Notes under the pieces: generated by a model
The model's input: the letters and a program-made list of their open reading frames with translations, nothing else
Databases searched by the model: none
Told to the model about the DNA's origin: nothing
Shown: positions 45,058 to 53,880 of the stretch, piece by piece
Position numbering within the stretch: position 1 is the first letter of the stretch
Layout of the letters: the number at the start of each line of letters is the position of its first letter
NCBI RefSeq assembly: GCF_041435015.1
Contig: NZ_CP107989.1
Span: 8,680,001-8,744,000, forward strand
DNA from: Streptomyces canus
Lineage (GTDB): Bacteria > Actinomycetota > Actinomycetes > Streptomycetales > Streptomycetaceae
Reading direction: 5' to 3'
Length of the DNA: 64,000 bases
Made by a program: the position numbers and the translations under genes

Positions 45058-46030
45058 CTACGCCGTCGGCCTGACCGCCCGTTCGCGTCGGCGTGCGCTC
45101 ACCCGGCGCCAGATCGCCCGCTGACACTTGAGTGTGCCGGTCCCGACCACGATCAGTACGACGATGTTGAGCAGCAGTTGCAGCAGTGAGCCCCGGGCCT
45201 CGTCCCAGCTGGCGAACGCCGACGAGACGCCGATGTCCGCCGCCGCCGGAATCGTGGTCACCGAGATGAAGACACCGAGCAGCGCGCTCGTGCGGGCCTC
45301 GGCCAGCGAGACGATGCCGACGATCCCGGCCAGCACCGCCACCGCGGCGGAGAAGAAGTTGGGGGTGTCGATCAGACTCGAGACGGGCCTGAGCCCCAGC
45401 TCGAAGGCCCTCGGCTGGAGTCCGAGGCCCCGGACCGACAGGGCGAAGAGGAAGGTCGCGGCAATGGCCAGCAGGAAGCCCACGAGCAGCGCCATCAGGC
45501 CCTGCTCGATTCGCGGCCGCGCCCGGTGGCGCCCGGTGGTCGAATCCGAGCGCGACGCTGGTGATGGCCCCGTACTCGGGTCCGACCACCATGGCCGCGA
45601 CGATGAGGATCTGCGAGTTGGTGATGATGCCCACCGCGCCGATGAGTCCGGCGATGACCAGGAACAGGTAGAAGCTCGGGGGGTACCTGCCCTCGGCCCG
45701 GATCCGGGCCTCCACCTGCTCCCACACCGGCGCACGCAGCCGGGCCCCGAGTTCCTCTGTCCCGGTCTTGGCCGCGAGGTCCGAGAACACCGTGTCCACC
45801 GGATCGAGGACGAGGGTGCCACGGTGTTCAAGGCCGAGGTCCCGCAGACCGCGCAGCACCTCGTTGGCGGCTCCGGTCAGCACGTCGCACTCGATGGCGT
45901 CGCCCTCGGGGTGGCGTACCCGGCCCGTCTGCAGATACAGGTTCAGCACGCATGCCTCGGCGCTCAGCAGGGCCATGGTGCGTTCGGTGAGGTCCGGCGG
46001 ACACACCGCTCGGACATGGATCATGTCCAT
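45058..46030 (-). pseudogene. DUF389 membrane protein gene split by a 10-bp tandem duplication
   Basis: From ATG 46030 (GGAGG upstream) the frame encodes an N-terminal DUF389-type domain and SFYLFLVIAGLIGAVGIITNSQILIVAAMVVGPEYGAITSVALGFDHRA, then becomes nonsense at 45539-45520. The continuation, RPRIEQGLMALLVGFLLAIAATFLFAL onward with five more membrane segments to 45058, lies in another frame. At the junction CGCCCGGTGG is present twice in tandem (45520-45529, 45530-45539). Removing one copy restores a continuous reading frame of about 320 codons through GFDHRARPRIEQG. The gene is therefore off, or reversibly off, in this copy. Intact members are membrane proteins of unknown function. Confidence 0.85.
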
Positions 46031-46160
46031 CCGGACCTCCGCGGATCGGTTCGCTGCGGCGGCCTACGGCCCCGGACGGGGCGCCCATCCATTAACGCGG
46101 CGGTCCCCGGCCCCGGCAACTCGGGGTGCCGGTGTCCGGCGTCCGTCGGAGAGTGGGGGT

Positions 46161-47093
46161 ATGCGAACGTCCGACGAGCTGAGCGAGGCCGAATTCCGGT
46201 CGCTGTATCGCCACCTGCGCGCCACGGCCCCCGGCGGTGGCACTCCCCGGGGTGCCCTGGACACGATCACCGGGGAACAGGTGCTGGCGGCCGTCCGCGA
46301 GGTGCGGTCGGGACGTACGGTGTCGCTCGCGGCCCCGGTGAACACCCGTCCCGGACCGGACGACGCCGATCCGGCCGAACACCGGCTCACGGCTCCGGCA
46401 GACGCCGAACCGGCGGAGAAGGGCCTGGAATTCGCGCGGGACCGCCTCGCCATGAACATCCACGGTGACGTGAACAGTCACCTGGACGCACTGTGCCATG
46501 TCATCTACGACGGCACCCTGCACGGCGGTGCACCGGCGGCGGGTGCCCTGTCCCCGGCCGGAGCGAGCGCGCTCTCCGTCGACCTGGTCCGCGACGGCAT
46601 CGTCGGACGCGGAGTCCTCCTCGACGTTCCCCGGCTGCACGGCGTCCCCTGGCTCGAGCCCGGAACGAGCGTGACAGCCGAGGACCTCGCCGCGGCCGAG
46701 GCCCGGCAGGAAGTCCGGGTCGGCCGGGGCGACATCGTCCTCGTGCGCGTCGGACACCGCCGACGCCGTGAGGAGCTCGGCCCCTGGGACGTGTCCGACG
46801 CCCGTGCCGGACTCCACCCGACCGCCGTGGAGTTCCTGGCCGAGCGGGAGGCGGCCGTACTCGGGAGTGACGGCAACAGCGACACGGCCCCCAGCCCGGT
46901 GGAGGGGGTCGCGTTCCCGGTGCATGTGCTCGCCGTCCACGCGATGGGACTGCATCTGCTCGACTACCTGCGGTTCGAGGACCTCGCGCCGATCTGCGCG
47001 CGGGAGGGCCGCTGGACGTTCCTCTGTGTGATCGCCCCCCTCCGGCTGCCCTCGGCCACCGGCTCCCCGGTCAACCCCCTCGCGATCCTGTGA
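46161..47093 (+). CDS. cyclase-family metal-dependent hydrolase
   Basis: The 310-residue protein resembles kynurenine formamidase-like 'cyclase' proteins. The metal-binding region is NIHGDVNSHLDALCHVIYDG (about residue 97), matching the H-x-(G/S)-x-x-x-(S/T)-H-x-D-x-x-x-H pattern. GRGVLLDVPRLHGVPWLEPG, GDIVLVRVGHRRRREELG and PVHVLAVHAMGLHLLDYLRFEDLA are further family segments. It probably hydrolyses a cyclic amide or formamide; the substrate is unknown. ATG 46161 follows GAGTGGGGG. It is divergent from the broken DUF389 gene. Confidence 0.82.
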   Translation: MRTSDELSEAEFRSLYRHLRATAPGGGTPRGALDTITGEQVLAAVREVRSGRTVSLAAPVNTRPGPDDADPAEHRLTAPADAEPAEKGLEFARDRLAMNIHGDVNSHLDALCHVIYDGTLHGGAPAAGALSPAGASALSVDLVRDGIVGRGVLLDVPRLHGVPWLEPGTSVTAEDLAAAEARQEVRVGRGDIVLVRVGHRRRREELGPWDVSDARAGLHPTAVEFLAEREAAVLGSDGNSDTAPSPVEGVAFPVHVLAVHAMGLHLLDYLRFEDLAPICAREGRWTFLCVIAPLRLPSATGSPVNPLAIL

Positions 47094-47318
47094 CGGCAGA
47101 TGGCCGACGAGCGAGAGGTCGACATGCACTGTGGAGGGCCAACCCGGCCGCCGTCCACGGGGAGATCCGGACCTCGCCGGAGAGCGGGAATCACGCAAGG
47201 TCCCCTCGTCTCCCCGATGTCATCCGGAACGCCGCCACCGCTGGCCTCACCCGTACGGCACAGTCGTGCACGTGCCGCGGCCATCGTCGGCCGCCCGGGG
47301 CGGCACTCTGGTGAGGCG

Positions 47319-47337
47319 GTCACGCCCCGGGCGTGAC
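47319..47337. promoter_or_regulatory. 19-bp palindrome before the BrkB-like gene
   Basis: GTCACGCCC-C-GGGCGTGAC is a perfect palindrome around a single central base, centred 35 bp upstream of ATG 47363. It could be an operator or, as RNA, a stable hairpin in the leader. Confidence 0.4.
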
Positions 47338-47362
47338 GCCCGGACCGGACAGCGGGAGCAGC

Positions 47363-48277
47363 ATGCGCGCAGACAGAGAATCCGGCCCGCCCGCAGATGG
47401 GGGGAAGAGCCGTTTGCGCGATCGGGCGGCGGATCTGAAGGTCCGGCTGCTGAGGCTGCGCAGCACCGCCGAGGAGCGGTTCCCGGTGATCACCCGCCTC
47501 ACCGCCCACCTGATCGCGGTGAACCTGCTGGACTCCGCGACGCGGCTGGCGGCCCAGGCCTTCCTGACCGCCGTACCCCTGCTCTTCCTGGTCGCCTCCA
47601 TCGCCCCGCAGAGCGTGCGCAACCAGATCATCAATTCTGTGCACGACCTCTTCGGCATCCATGGCGCCGCCGACCACGAGCTGAAGAAGGTCTACCAGGC
47701 CAACCCCGCCAATCTGCAGCAGAGCACCGGCGTGGTCAGCGCGCTGATGGTGCTGCTCTCCGCGACCGCCTGCAGCCGCGCGATGCAACGGTTGTGCCAA
47801 CGCGCCTGGCACATGCCGAGTGCGGGCGCCCGGGTCGCCGCGTGGAGATGGCCCGTGTGGCTCGCGGTCTGGCTTGTCGTCGTCGTTCTGCAAGGGCCGT
47901 TGCGGGAGGGATTCGGCGCCGGACTGTGGCTGGGCGTGCCGCTTCTGCTGACCGTGGAGGTGGCCGTGTGGTGGTGGACCCAGCACCTGCTGCTGGCCGC
48001 GCGGCTCCCCTGGATGCCTCTGCTGCCCGGGGCGCTCCTCACCGGGGTCGCCATGACCGCCCTGTCGGTGATCGCGAAGTTCTACGTGCCGGCCGCGCTC
48101 AACCGCAGCCTGGACCGGTACGGGTCGCTCGGCGCGGTCTTCACCGTGCTGTCGTGGCTGATCGGGCTCTGCGTCGTGGTGGCCCTCGGCATCACCGTCG
48201 GCGCGGTCATCGCCCGGGAACCCGCCGTGGCCCGACGTCTTGGATCACCCGCTTGGCCCAACTCGCCGGAAAAGTGA
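47363..48277 (+). CDS. YihY/BrkB family membrane protein
   Basis: The 304-residue protein has a charged N-terminal helix region and about six membrane segments: AAQAFLTAVPLLFLVASIAP, TGVVSALMVLLSATACSRAMQ, WPVWLAVWLVVVVLQG, LWLGVPLLLTVEVAVWWWT, LPGALLTGVAMTALSVI and GAVFTVLSWLIGLCVVVALGITVGAVIA. The overall order matches the YihY/UPF0761 ('BrkB') family, whose biochemical role is unknown. ATG 47363 follows GGGAGCAG; a GTG at 47333 lies inside the palindrome and is less likely. Confidence 0.82.
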   Translation: MRADRESGPPADGGKSRLRDRAADLKVRLLRLRSTAEERFPVITRLTAHLIAVNLLDSATRLAAQAFLTAVPLLFLVASIAPQSVRNQIINSVHDLFGIHGAADHELKKVYQANPANLQQSTGVVSALMVLLSATACSRAMQRLCQRAWHMPSAGARVAAWRWPVWLAVWLVVVVLQGPLREGFGAGLWLGVPLLLTVEVAVWWWTQHLLLAARLPWMPLLPGALLTGVAMTALSVIAKFYVPAALNRSLDRYGSLGAVFTVLSWLIGLCVVVALGITVGAVIAREPAVARRLGSPAWPNSPEK

Positions 48278-48356
48278 CCCAGGGATACGTTGGTACTGGA
48301 TCAGGTGCCCCTTTCACCCGGCGGGACCGGAGCATGCTCCGAGGACGGTGGCCGGC

Positions 48357-49943
48357 ATGACCGACGAGCTGCATTACGACGTCATCATCATCGGTACCGG
48401 TGCGGGCGGCGGCACCATCGCCCACCGCCTGGCCCCCACCGGAAAACGGATCCTCCTTCTCGAACGCGGCGACTATCTGCCCCGAGAACGAGACAACTGG
48501 GAATCCACCGCGGTCTTCGTGAAAGGCAAATACCGCGCTCCGGAGTTCTGGTACGACAAGAACGGAAACCAGTTCCCGCCCGAGGTCAATTACTACGTGG
48601 GCGGCAACACCAAGTTCTACGGCGCCGCGCTTTTCCGTCTGCGCCCCGAGGACTTCGGCGAACTCCGGCACCACGACGGCATCTCCCCGGCCTGGCCACT
48701 GAGCTACGAGGAGCTCGAGCCGTACTACACACAGGCCGAGCACCTCTACCTCGTCCACGGCCGGCACGGCGAGGACCCGTCCGAGGGCCCCACCAGCGCC
48801 CAGTACGCCTACCCGCCGGTCCAGCACGAGCCGCGCATCCAGCAGCTCAGCCACGATCTGGAGAAGCAGGGGCTGCACCCCTTCCACCTCCCGATCGGGG
48901 TGAACCTCACCCAGGACGACCGGGGCCGGGCCACACACACCAGCGCCTGCATCCGCTGCGATCGGGTCGACGGTTTCCCGTGCCTGGTCGGCGCCAAGTC
49001 CGACGCACAGGTCATCTGCGTCGATCCCGCCCTCGAACACGCCAACGTCGAGATGGTCACCCATGCGGACGTGCGGCGCCTCGACACGGACGGGACGGGT
49101 CGCAGTGTCACCTCGGTCGTCGCGACGGTGGGGGACGGGGACCCCGCCACCGTGGAGTTCAGTGCCGACGTCGTGGTCGTCGCCTGCGGTGCGGTCAACT
49201 CGGCGGCCCTGTTGCTGCGTTCGGCCAACGACCGGCATCCGCAGGGCCTGGGCAACAGCTCGGACGTGGTGGGCCGGCACTACATGCGGCACAACAACCT
49301 CGCCCTGATGGCCGTGTCCAAGGAACCCAACGACACCAAGTTCCAGAAGACCCTGGCGCTGCACGACTGGTATCTGGGATCCGACGACTGGGACTACCCC
49401 CTCGGCGGCATCCAGATGCTGGGCAAGTCCGACTCCGAGCAGATCCACGGCGAAGCGCCCCGCTGGGCCGGGGCCGTCGCCCCCGACATGCCCTTCGAGG
49501 TGCTCGCCCACCACGCGGTCGACTTCTGGTTGTGCGGAGAGGATCTGCCCCTCGCCGAGAACCGCGTCACCCTGGACCGGGACGGCGGCATCCACCTGGC
49601 CCTCGACGAGAAGAACAACATCGCCGGGCTGAAGCGCCTCCAGCACAAACTGCAAGGCATGCTCAGCCACTTGGGCATGCACGAACACCATCTGCTGTCG
49701 CACAGCATCTACCTGCACAAGGGCATGCCCATCGGCGCCACCGCGCATCAGGCGGGCACGGTCCGCTTCGGCCACGACCCCGAAAGCTCCGCCCTCGACG
49801 TCAACTGCAAGGCCCACGACCTCGACAACCTCTATGTCGTCGACACGAGCTTCTTCCCGAGCATCGGAGCGGTCAACCCTTCGTTGACCGCCATCGCCAA
49901 CGCCCTTCGGGTCGGCGACCACATCGCGGAGCGACTTCAATGA
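48357..49943 (+). CDS. GMC family oxidoreductase
   Basis: The 528-residue flavoprotein has the FAD motif VIIIGTGAGGGTIAHRL at its start and LLLERGD with the acidic ribose-binding residue. YYVGGNTKFYGAALFR replaces the standard GMC signature. A cysteine-rich SACIRCDRVDGFPCLVGAKSDAQ lies near residue 198. The C-terminal segment PIGATAHQAGTVRFGHDPESSALDVNCKAHDLDNLYVVDTSFFPS and NPSLTAIANALRVGDHI holds the catalytic His and Asn positions. This is the long, choline-dehydrogenase-unlike GMC subgroup; the alcohol substrate is unknown. Its stop overlaps the next start (ATGA), so it is co-translated with the DUF2252 gene. Confidence 0.87.
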   Translation: MTDELHYDVIIIGTGAGGGTIAHRLAPTGKRILLLERGDYLPRERDNWESTAVFVKGKYRAPEFWYDKNGNQFPPEVNYYVGGNTKFYGAALFRLRPEDFGELRHHDGISPAWPLSYEELEPYYTQAEHLYLVHGRHGEDPSEGPTSAQYAYPPVQHEPRIQQLSHDLEKQGLHPFHLPIGVNLTQDDRGRATHTSACIRCDRVDGFPCLVGAKSDAQVICVDPALEHANVEMVTHADVRRLDTDGTGRSVTSVVATVGDGDPATVEFSADVVVVACGAVNSAALLLRSANDRHPQGLGNSSDVVGRHYMRHNNLALMAVSKEPNDTKFQKTLALHDWYLGSDDWDYPLGGIQMLGKSDSEQIHGEAPRWAGAVAPDMPFEVLAHHAVDFWLCGEDLPLAENRVTLDRDGGIHLALDEKNNIAGLKRLQHKLQGMLSHLGMHEHHLLSHSIYLHKGMPIGATAHQAGTVRFGHDPESSALDVNCKAHDLDNLYVVDTSFFPSIGAVNPSLTAIANALRVGDHIAERLQ

Positions 49944-51358
49944 CGTCGAATCATCCGGACAACAGCCAAATCCGGCACCGCACCCCTCAGGAACGAGCCG
50001 AACGCGGCAAGGCCGCCCGGTCGTCCGTACCCCGCTCCAGCCACGCCGAGTTCGCGCCCACGGTGAAACGGCCCGACCCGGTGGACATCATCGACGCGCA
50101 GTCGGCGACGCGGGTTCCCGAGCTCGTACCGATCCGCTACGGGCGGATGACCGAGTCGCCGTTCCGCTTCTACCGCGGTGCCGCGGCCATCATGGCCGGA
50201 GACCTCGCCGACACCCCCGTGTCCGGGATCAGGGCGCAGTTGTGCGGGGACGCGCACCTGCTGAACTTCCGGCTGCTGGCCTCGCCCGAGCGCCGCATGA
50301 TGTTCGACATCAACGACTTCGACGAGACGCTGCCCGGCCCGTGGGAGTGGGACGTCAAGCGTCTGTCCGCGAGTTTCGTCATCGCGGGCCGGGCGAACGG
50401 CTTCAGCACCAAGGAGCGGGCCGGCATCGTCCGGGCGACGGTGCGGTCCTACCGCGAGTGGATGCGACGCTTCGCCGAGATGGGCAATCTCGAGGTGTGG
50501 TATGCCCAGTTCGACCAGGCGTGGGTGCGGGAGCACTTCGGCGCGGAACTGAGCGCACGGGGCCGCGACCGCTGGTCGCAGGCGGTGACCAAGGCACGCA
50601 GCCGGGACAGTCTTCAGGCCTTCGGCAAGCTCACCCACGTCGTCGACGGGCAGGTCCGCATCGCCGCGGTCCCGCCGCTGATCACCCCGCTCCAGGACCT
50701 GCTTCAGGGCGTGGAACGCGACGCGCTGGAGAAGGAGATCCACCGGCTGATCGAACGGTACGGCCGCACCCTGCAGTCGGACCGGCGGTCCCTTCTGGAG
50801 CAGTACCGGGTGGCCGACATGGCCCGCAAGGTGGTCGGAGTCGGCAGTGTGGGCACCCGCTGCTGGATCGTGCTCCTGCTCGGCCGGGACGACCGGGATC
50901 CGCTGCTCATGCAGGCCAAGGAGGCCGACCAGTCGGTGCTGGCCCCCTTCGCCGGCGCCAGTTCCTACGGAACGCAGGGCGAGCGCGTGGTCTCCGGCCA
51001 GCGGCTCATGCAGGCCACCAGTGACATCTTCCTCGGCTGGGAGCGGGTCGAGGGGATCGACGGTCGCCGACGTGACTTCTATGTACGGCAGTTGCGGGAC
51101 TGGAAGGGCATCGCCGAACCCGAGGCGATGGTGCCGGCCGGAATGCGGACCTTCGGCGAGCTGTGCGGTGCCACGCTGGCCCGCGCACACGCGCGGTCGG
51201 GCGACCGGATCGCCATCGCCGCGTACCTGGGCGGGGGTGACTCCTTCGACCGAGCGCTCGTGACCTTCGCCGAGCGCTACGCCGACCAGAACGAGAAGGA
51301 CCACCAGGCACTCGTCGACGCCGTCCGCACGGGACGGGTAACCGCTCAAGCAGCCTGA
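49940..51358 (+). CDS. DUF2252 family protein
   Basis: The 472-residue protein carries the DUF2252 core: ESPFRFYRGAAAIMAGDLA (about residue 73), AQLCGDAHLLNF (about 97), MFDINDFDETLPGPWEWDVKRLSASFVIAGR (about 116) and later FYVRQLRDWKG and LARAHARSGD. GDAH and D-x-N-D-F-D resemble the catalytic and metal-binding loops of kinase-like folds, so a phosphotransferase role is plausible but unproven. It is joined to the GMC gene by an ATGA overlap and followed 25 bp later by GH15. Confidence 0.85.
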   Translation: MTSNHPDNSQIRHRTPQERAERGKAARSSVPRSSHAEFAPTVKRPDPVDIIDAQSATRVPELVPIRYGRMTESPFRFYRGAAAIMAGDLADTPVSGIRAQLCGDAHLLNFRLLASPERRMMFDINDFDETLPGPWEWDVKRLSASFVIAGRANGFSTKERAGIVRATVRSYREWMRRFAEMGNLEVWYAQFDQAWVREHFGAELSARGRDRWSQAVTKARSRDSLQAFGKLTHVVDGQVRIAAVPPLITPLQDLLQGVERDALEKEIHRLIERYGRTLQSDRRSLLEQYRVADMARKVVGVGSVGTRCWIVLLLGRDDRDPLLMQAKEADQSVLAPFAGASSYGTQGERVVSGQRLMQATSDIFLGWERVEGIDGRRRDFYVRQLRDWKGIAEPEAMVPAGMRTFGELCGATLARAHARSGDRIAIAAYLGGGDSFDRALVTFAERYADQNEKDHQALVDAVRTGRVTAQAA

Positions 51359-51383
51359 CGAGGCGATCAGCAGGGAGAACGCC

Positions 51384-53201
51384 ATGGAACGCTACCCGCC
51401 CATCGCCGATCACGGACTCGTCGGGGATCTGCAGACCGCAGCCCTGGTGTCGTCCCAGGGCGTGATCGACTGGTTCGCGGCACCGCGCTTCGACTCGCCG
51501 AGTGTCTTCGCCGCTCTCCTGGACCACGACGGTGGCGGCCATTTCCTCCTCGCACCCGATCACCCCGAGGGCACCTGGAAACAGCTCTACTACCCGGACA
51601 GCGCCGTCGTGGTGACCCGGTTCATGTCACCCGACGGAGTCGGCGAGATCGTCGACCACATGCCGGTCCTGCCGGGCACGACGGCGACCGACCGGCACCA
51701 ACTGGTGCGCGTCGTCCGCGCGGTGCGCGGCACCGTGCACTTCGCTCTCGAATGCCGGCCGCGGTTCGACTACGCGCGGGCCACCCACGACCTCGACCTG
51801 ACGGACGGCACGGCCACCTTCCGGGCCCCGGGTACGACCGCCTACCTCCAGGGCAGCATCCCGCTCGAACGGGACGGCCAGGACGTCAGGGGCGGCATCA
51901 CCCTCAGCGACGGAGACTCGGCAGCCGTGGTGTTCACGGTGTGCGCGCAGGACGGGCAGGCGCCACCGCCACCCACCACGGAGCAGATCACCGAAGGCCT
52001 CTGGAAGAACGTCGACTTCTGGCAGAAGTGGGTGCGCACCTCGAACTACCGCGGCCGCTGGATGGAGATGGTGCACCGCTCGGCGATCACCCTCAAGCTC
52101 CTCACCTACGCCCCCAGCGGCGCGCCGGTCGCCGCCGCCACCATGGGACTGCCCGAGCAGGTCGGTGGCGAGCGCAACTGGGACTACCGCTACACGTGGG
52201 TCCGGGACGGCTCCCTCTCGGTGCGGGCGCTGCTCGACCTCGGCTTCGTGGAGGAGGCGACCCGCTTCACCCACTGGCTCGGCGACCGTCTGGGGGCACG
52301 CGAAGGACCGGACGACGAGCCCCTCCAGATCATGTACCGGGTCGATGGCGACCCGCATCTGACCGAGGAGATCCTGGACCACTTCGAGGGCTATCGCGGC
52401 TCCTTCCCGGTCCGGGCCGGCAACGCCGCCTCCGACCAACTCCAGCTCGACATCTACGGCGAGGCCCTCTACGCCCTGGCCGAGGGCCGCCAGGTCGGCG
52501 AACAGGCGGGCTACCACGGGTGGAAGGGCATGACCCGCACCCTCGACTGGCTCGCCGACTCCTGGGACCGCCCCGACGAGGGCATCTGGGAGACCCGGGG
52601 CGGACGCAAGGACTTCACCTACAGCCGGGTGATGTGCTGGGCGGCCTTCGACCGCGGCCTGAAGATGGCAGCGGAGTTCAGCAGGCCGGCCGACACCGTG
52701 CGCTGGACACGGGCCCGCGACGAGATCCTCGAACAGGTCATGGAACGCGGCTGGAACAAGAAGGAGCAGGCATTGGTCCAGCACTACGGCGGAGACGTCC
52801 TGGACGCCTCCCTGCTGCTGGCCCCCCGGGTGGGTTTCGTGTCCCCCCGCAGCCCCGGCTGGCTCAACACCCTCGACGCCATGGAGCGGGTCCTCGTCTC
52901 CGACAGCCTCGTCTACCGCTACGACCCCCAGGCCTCCCCCGACGGACTGCGCGGTTCCGAAGGAACCTTCAGCCTGTGCACGTTCCTGTACGTCGACGCC
53001 CTGGCCCGCGCGGGCCGGCTCCCGCAGGCCCGCTACACCTTCGAGAAGATGCAGACGTACGCGAACCACGTCGGCCTGTTCGCCGAGGAGATCGGCCCGA
53101 GCGGCGAGCAACTCGGCAACTTCCCCCAGGCCTTCACCCACCTCTCCCTCATCATGGCCGCGACGACGCTGGACGAGGCGCTCGACCGGGCACCGCGCTG
53201 A
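51384..53201 (+). CDS. GH15 family glucoamylase/trehalase-like glycosidase
   Basis: The 605-residue cytoplasmic protein has the N-terminal trehalase-like beta domain (YPPIADHGLVGDLQTAALVSSQGVIDWFAAPRFDSPSVFAALLD) and the GH15 (alpha/alpha)6 barrel (about 230-600). Family motifs are RNWDYRYTWVRDGSLSVRALLDLGF, DEGIWETRGGRKDFTYSRVMCWAAFDRG (general acid Glu in WETR) and LFAEEIGPSGEQLGNFPQAFTHLSLI (general base Glu in AEEI). In actinobacteria such proteins often hydrolyse trehalose. It is last in the GMC-DUF2252-GH15 run. GGGAGAAC precedes the ATG. Confidence 0.9.
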   Translation: MERYPPIADHGLVGDLQTAALVSSQGVIDWFAAPRFDSPSVFAALLDHDGGGHFLLAPDHPEGTWKQLYYPDSAVVVTRFMSPDGVGEIVDHMPVLPGTTATDRHQLVRVVRAVRGTVHFALECRPRFDYARATHDLDLTDGTATFRAPGTTAYLQGSIPLERDGQDVRGGITLSDGDSAAVVFTVCAQDGQAPPPPTTEQITEGLWKNVDFWQKWVRTSNYRGRWMEMVHRSAITLKLLTYAPSGAPVAAATMGLPEQVGGERNWDYRYTWVRDGSLSVRALLDLGFVEEATRFTHWLGDRLGAREGPDDEPLQIMYRVDGDPHLTEEILDHFEGYRGSFPVRAGNAASDQLQLDIYGEALYALAEGRQVGEQAGYHGWKGMTRTLDWLADSWDRPDEGIWETRGGRKDFTYSRVMCWAAFDRGLKMAAEFSRPADTVRWTRARDEILEQVMERGWNKKEQALVQHYGGDVLDASLLLAPRVGFVSPRSPGWLNTLDAMERVLVSDSLVYRYDPQASPDGLRGSEGTFSLCTFLYVDALARAGRLPQARYTFEKMQTYANHVGLFAEEIGPSGEQLGNFPQAFTHLSLIMAATTLDEALDRAPR

Positions 53202-53256
53202 ACGGGGGGATTCCCGGCCTCACTCCGCAAGCCCGCACGGCGGCAGAGACGACGCG

Positions 53257-53654
53257 ATGACCTTCACCTACGAGGCCCTGCCGATGCGGATGGTCTTCGG
53301 CACCGGCAGCCTGCGCCAACTGCCCTAGGATACCGAGCGGTTGGGCCTGCGGCGGCTCCCGGGACTGTCCACGCGGGCATGCTCCCGTACGCCGCCGCCT
53401 TCAACCTTCCCGCGGCACCGGCCGTCGAGCAGACCCTGCGACGTGCGCCGGCCACCGACGACGTGGCGAAGCACCTCGCGTGAGCCTCCGCCGAACTCGA
53501 CGCCCCCCGCTCGATGGCCGAACTGGGCCTCGCCGAGCGCGACTTCGACGAGATCGTCGCCCAGACCCAGACCTACACCAACCCGAGCCCGGTCACCGGG
53601 CAAGCTCTCCGCTCCCTCCTCAAGGAGGCCCGGAAGGGAAGCCTCGCACCCTGA
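53257..53654 (+). pseudogene. maleylacetate reductase relic
   Basis: The start reads MTFTYEALPMRMVFGTGSLR followed by QLP and an in-frame TAG (53326), then DTERLGLRR in the same frame. This matches the N-terminus of maleylacetate reductases (iron-type alcohol dehydrogenase family). From 53379 another frame encodes LPYAAAFNLPAAPAVEQTLRR, a second stop TGA (53481) and then the C-terminal tail, including AELGLAERDFDEIVAQTQTY and NPSPVTGQALRSLLKEA. About 200 central residues, including the metal-binding histidines, are deleted. The gene is clearly dead. It may be what remains of an aromatic-degradation cluster with the next gene. Confidence 0.8.
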
Positions 53655-53880
53655 CACGCAGCAGGGCCTGCGGTCCGCCCACCGGCCACGAGAGGGCGGT
53701 GTACGCGTCGATGCAGCCGATGCCGCCAGATTTCTGTGTTCATTGAACGGACAGCCCCCATTGTGGGTTGTCCGCGCGACTTCGATACTCACGGTCACCG
53801 GTCGCCGACCCGGCGGGCGGCCCGTGTCGTCGAGGGAGACACCCGTGTCAGGGACCGAGCCGGACCCACGGAAGGCCCGC

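Noticed and set aside
45520..45539. Simple sequencing indel in the DUF389 gene
   Set aside because: The frame change coincides with an exact 10-bp tandem repeat rather than a homopolymer, so a true duplication is more likely than a base-calling error.
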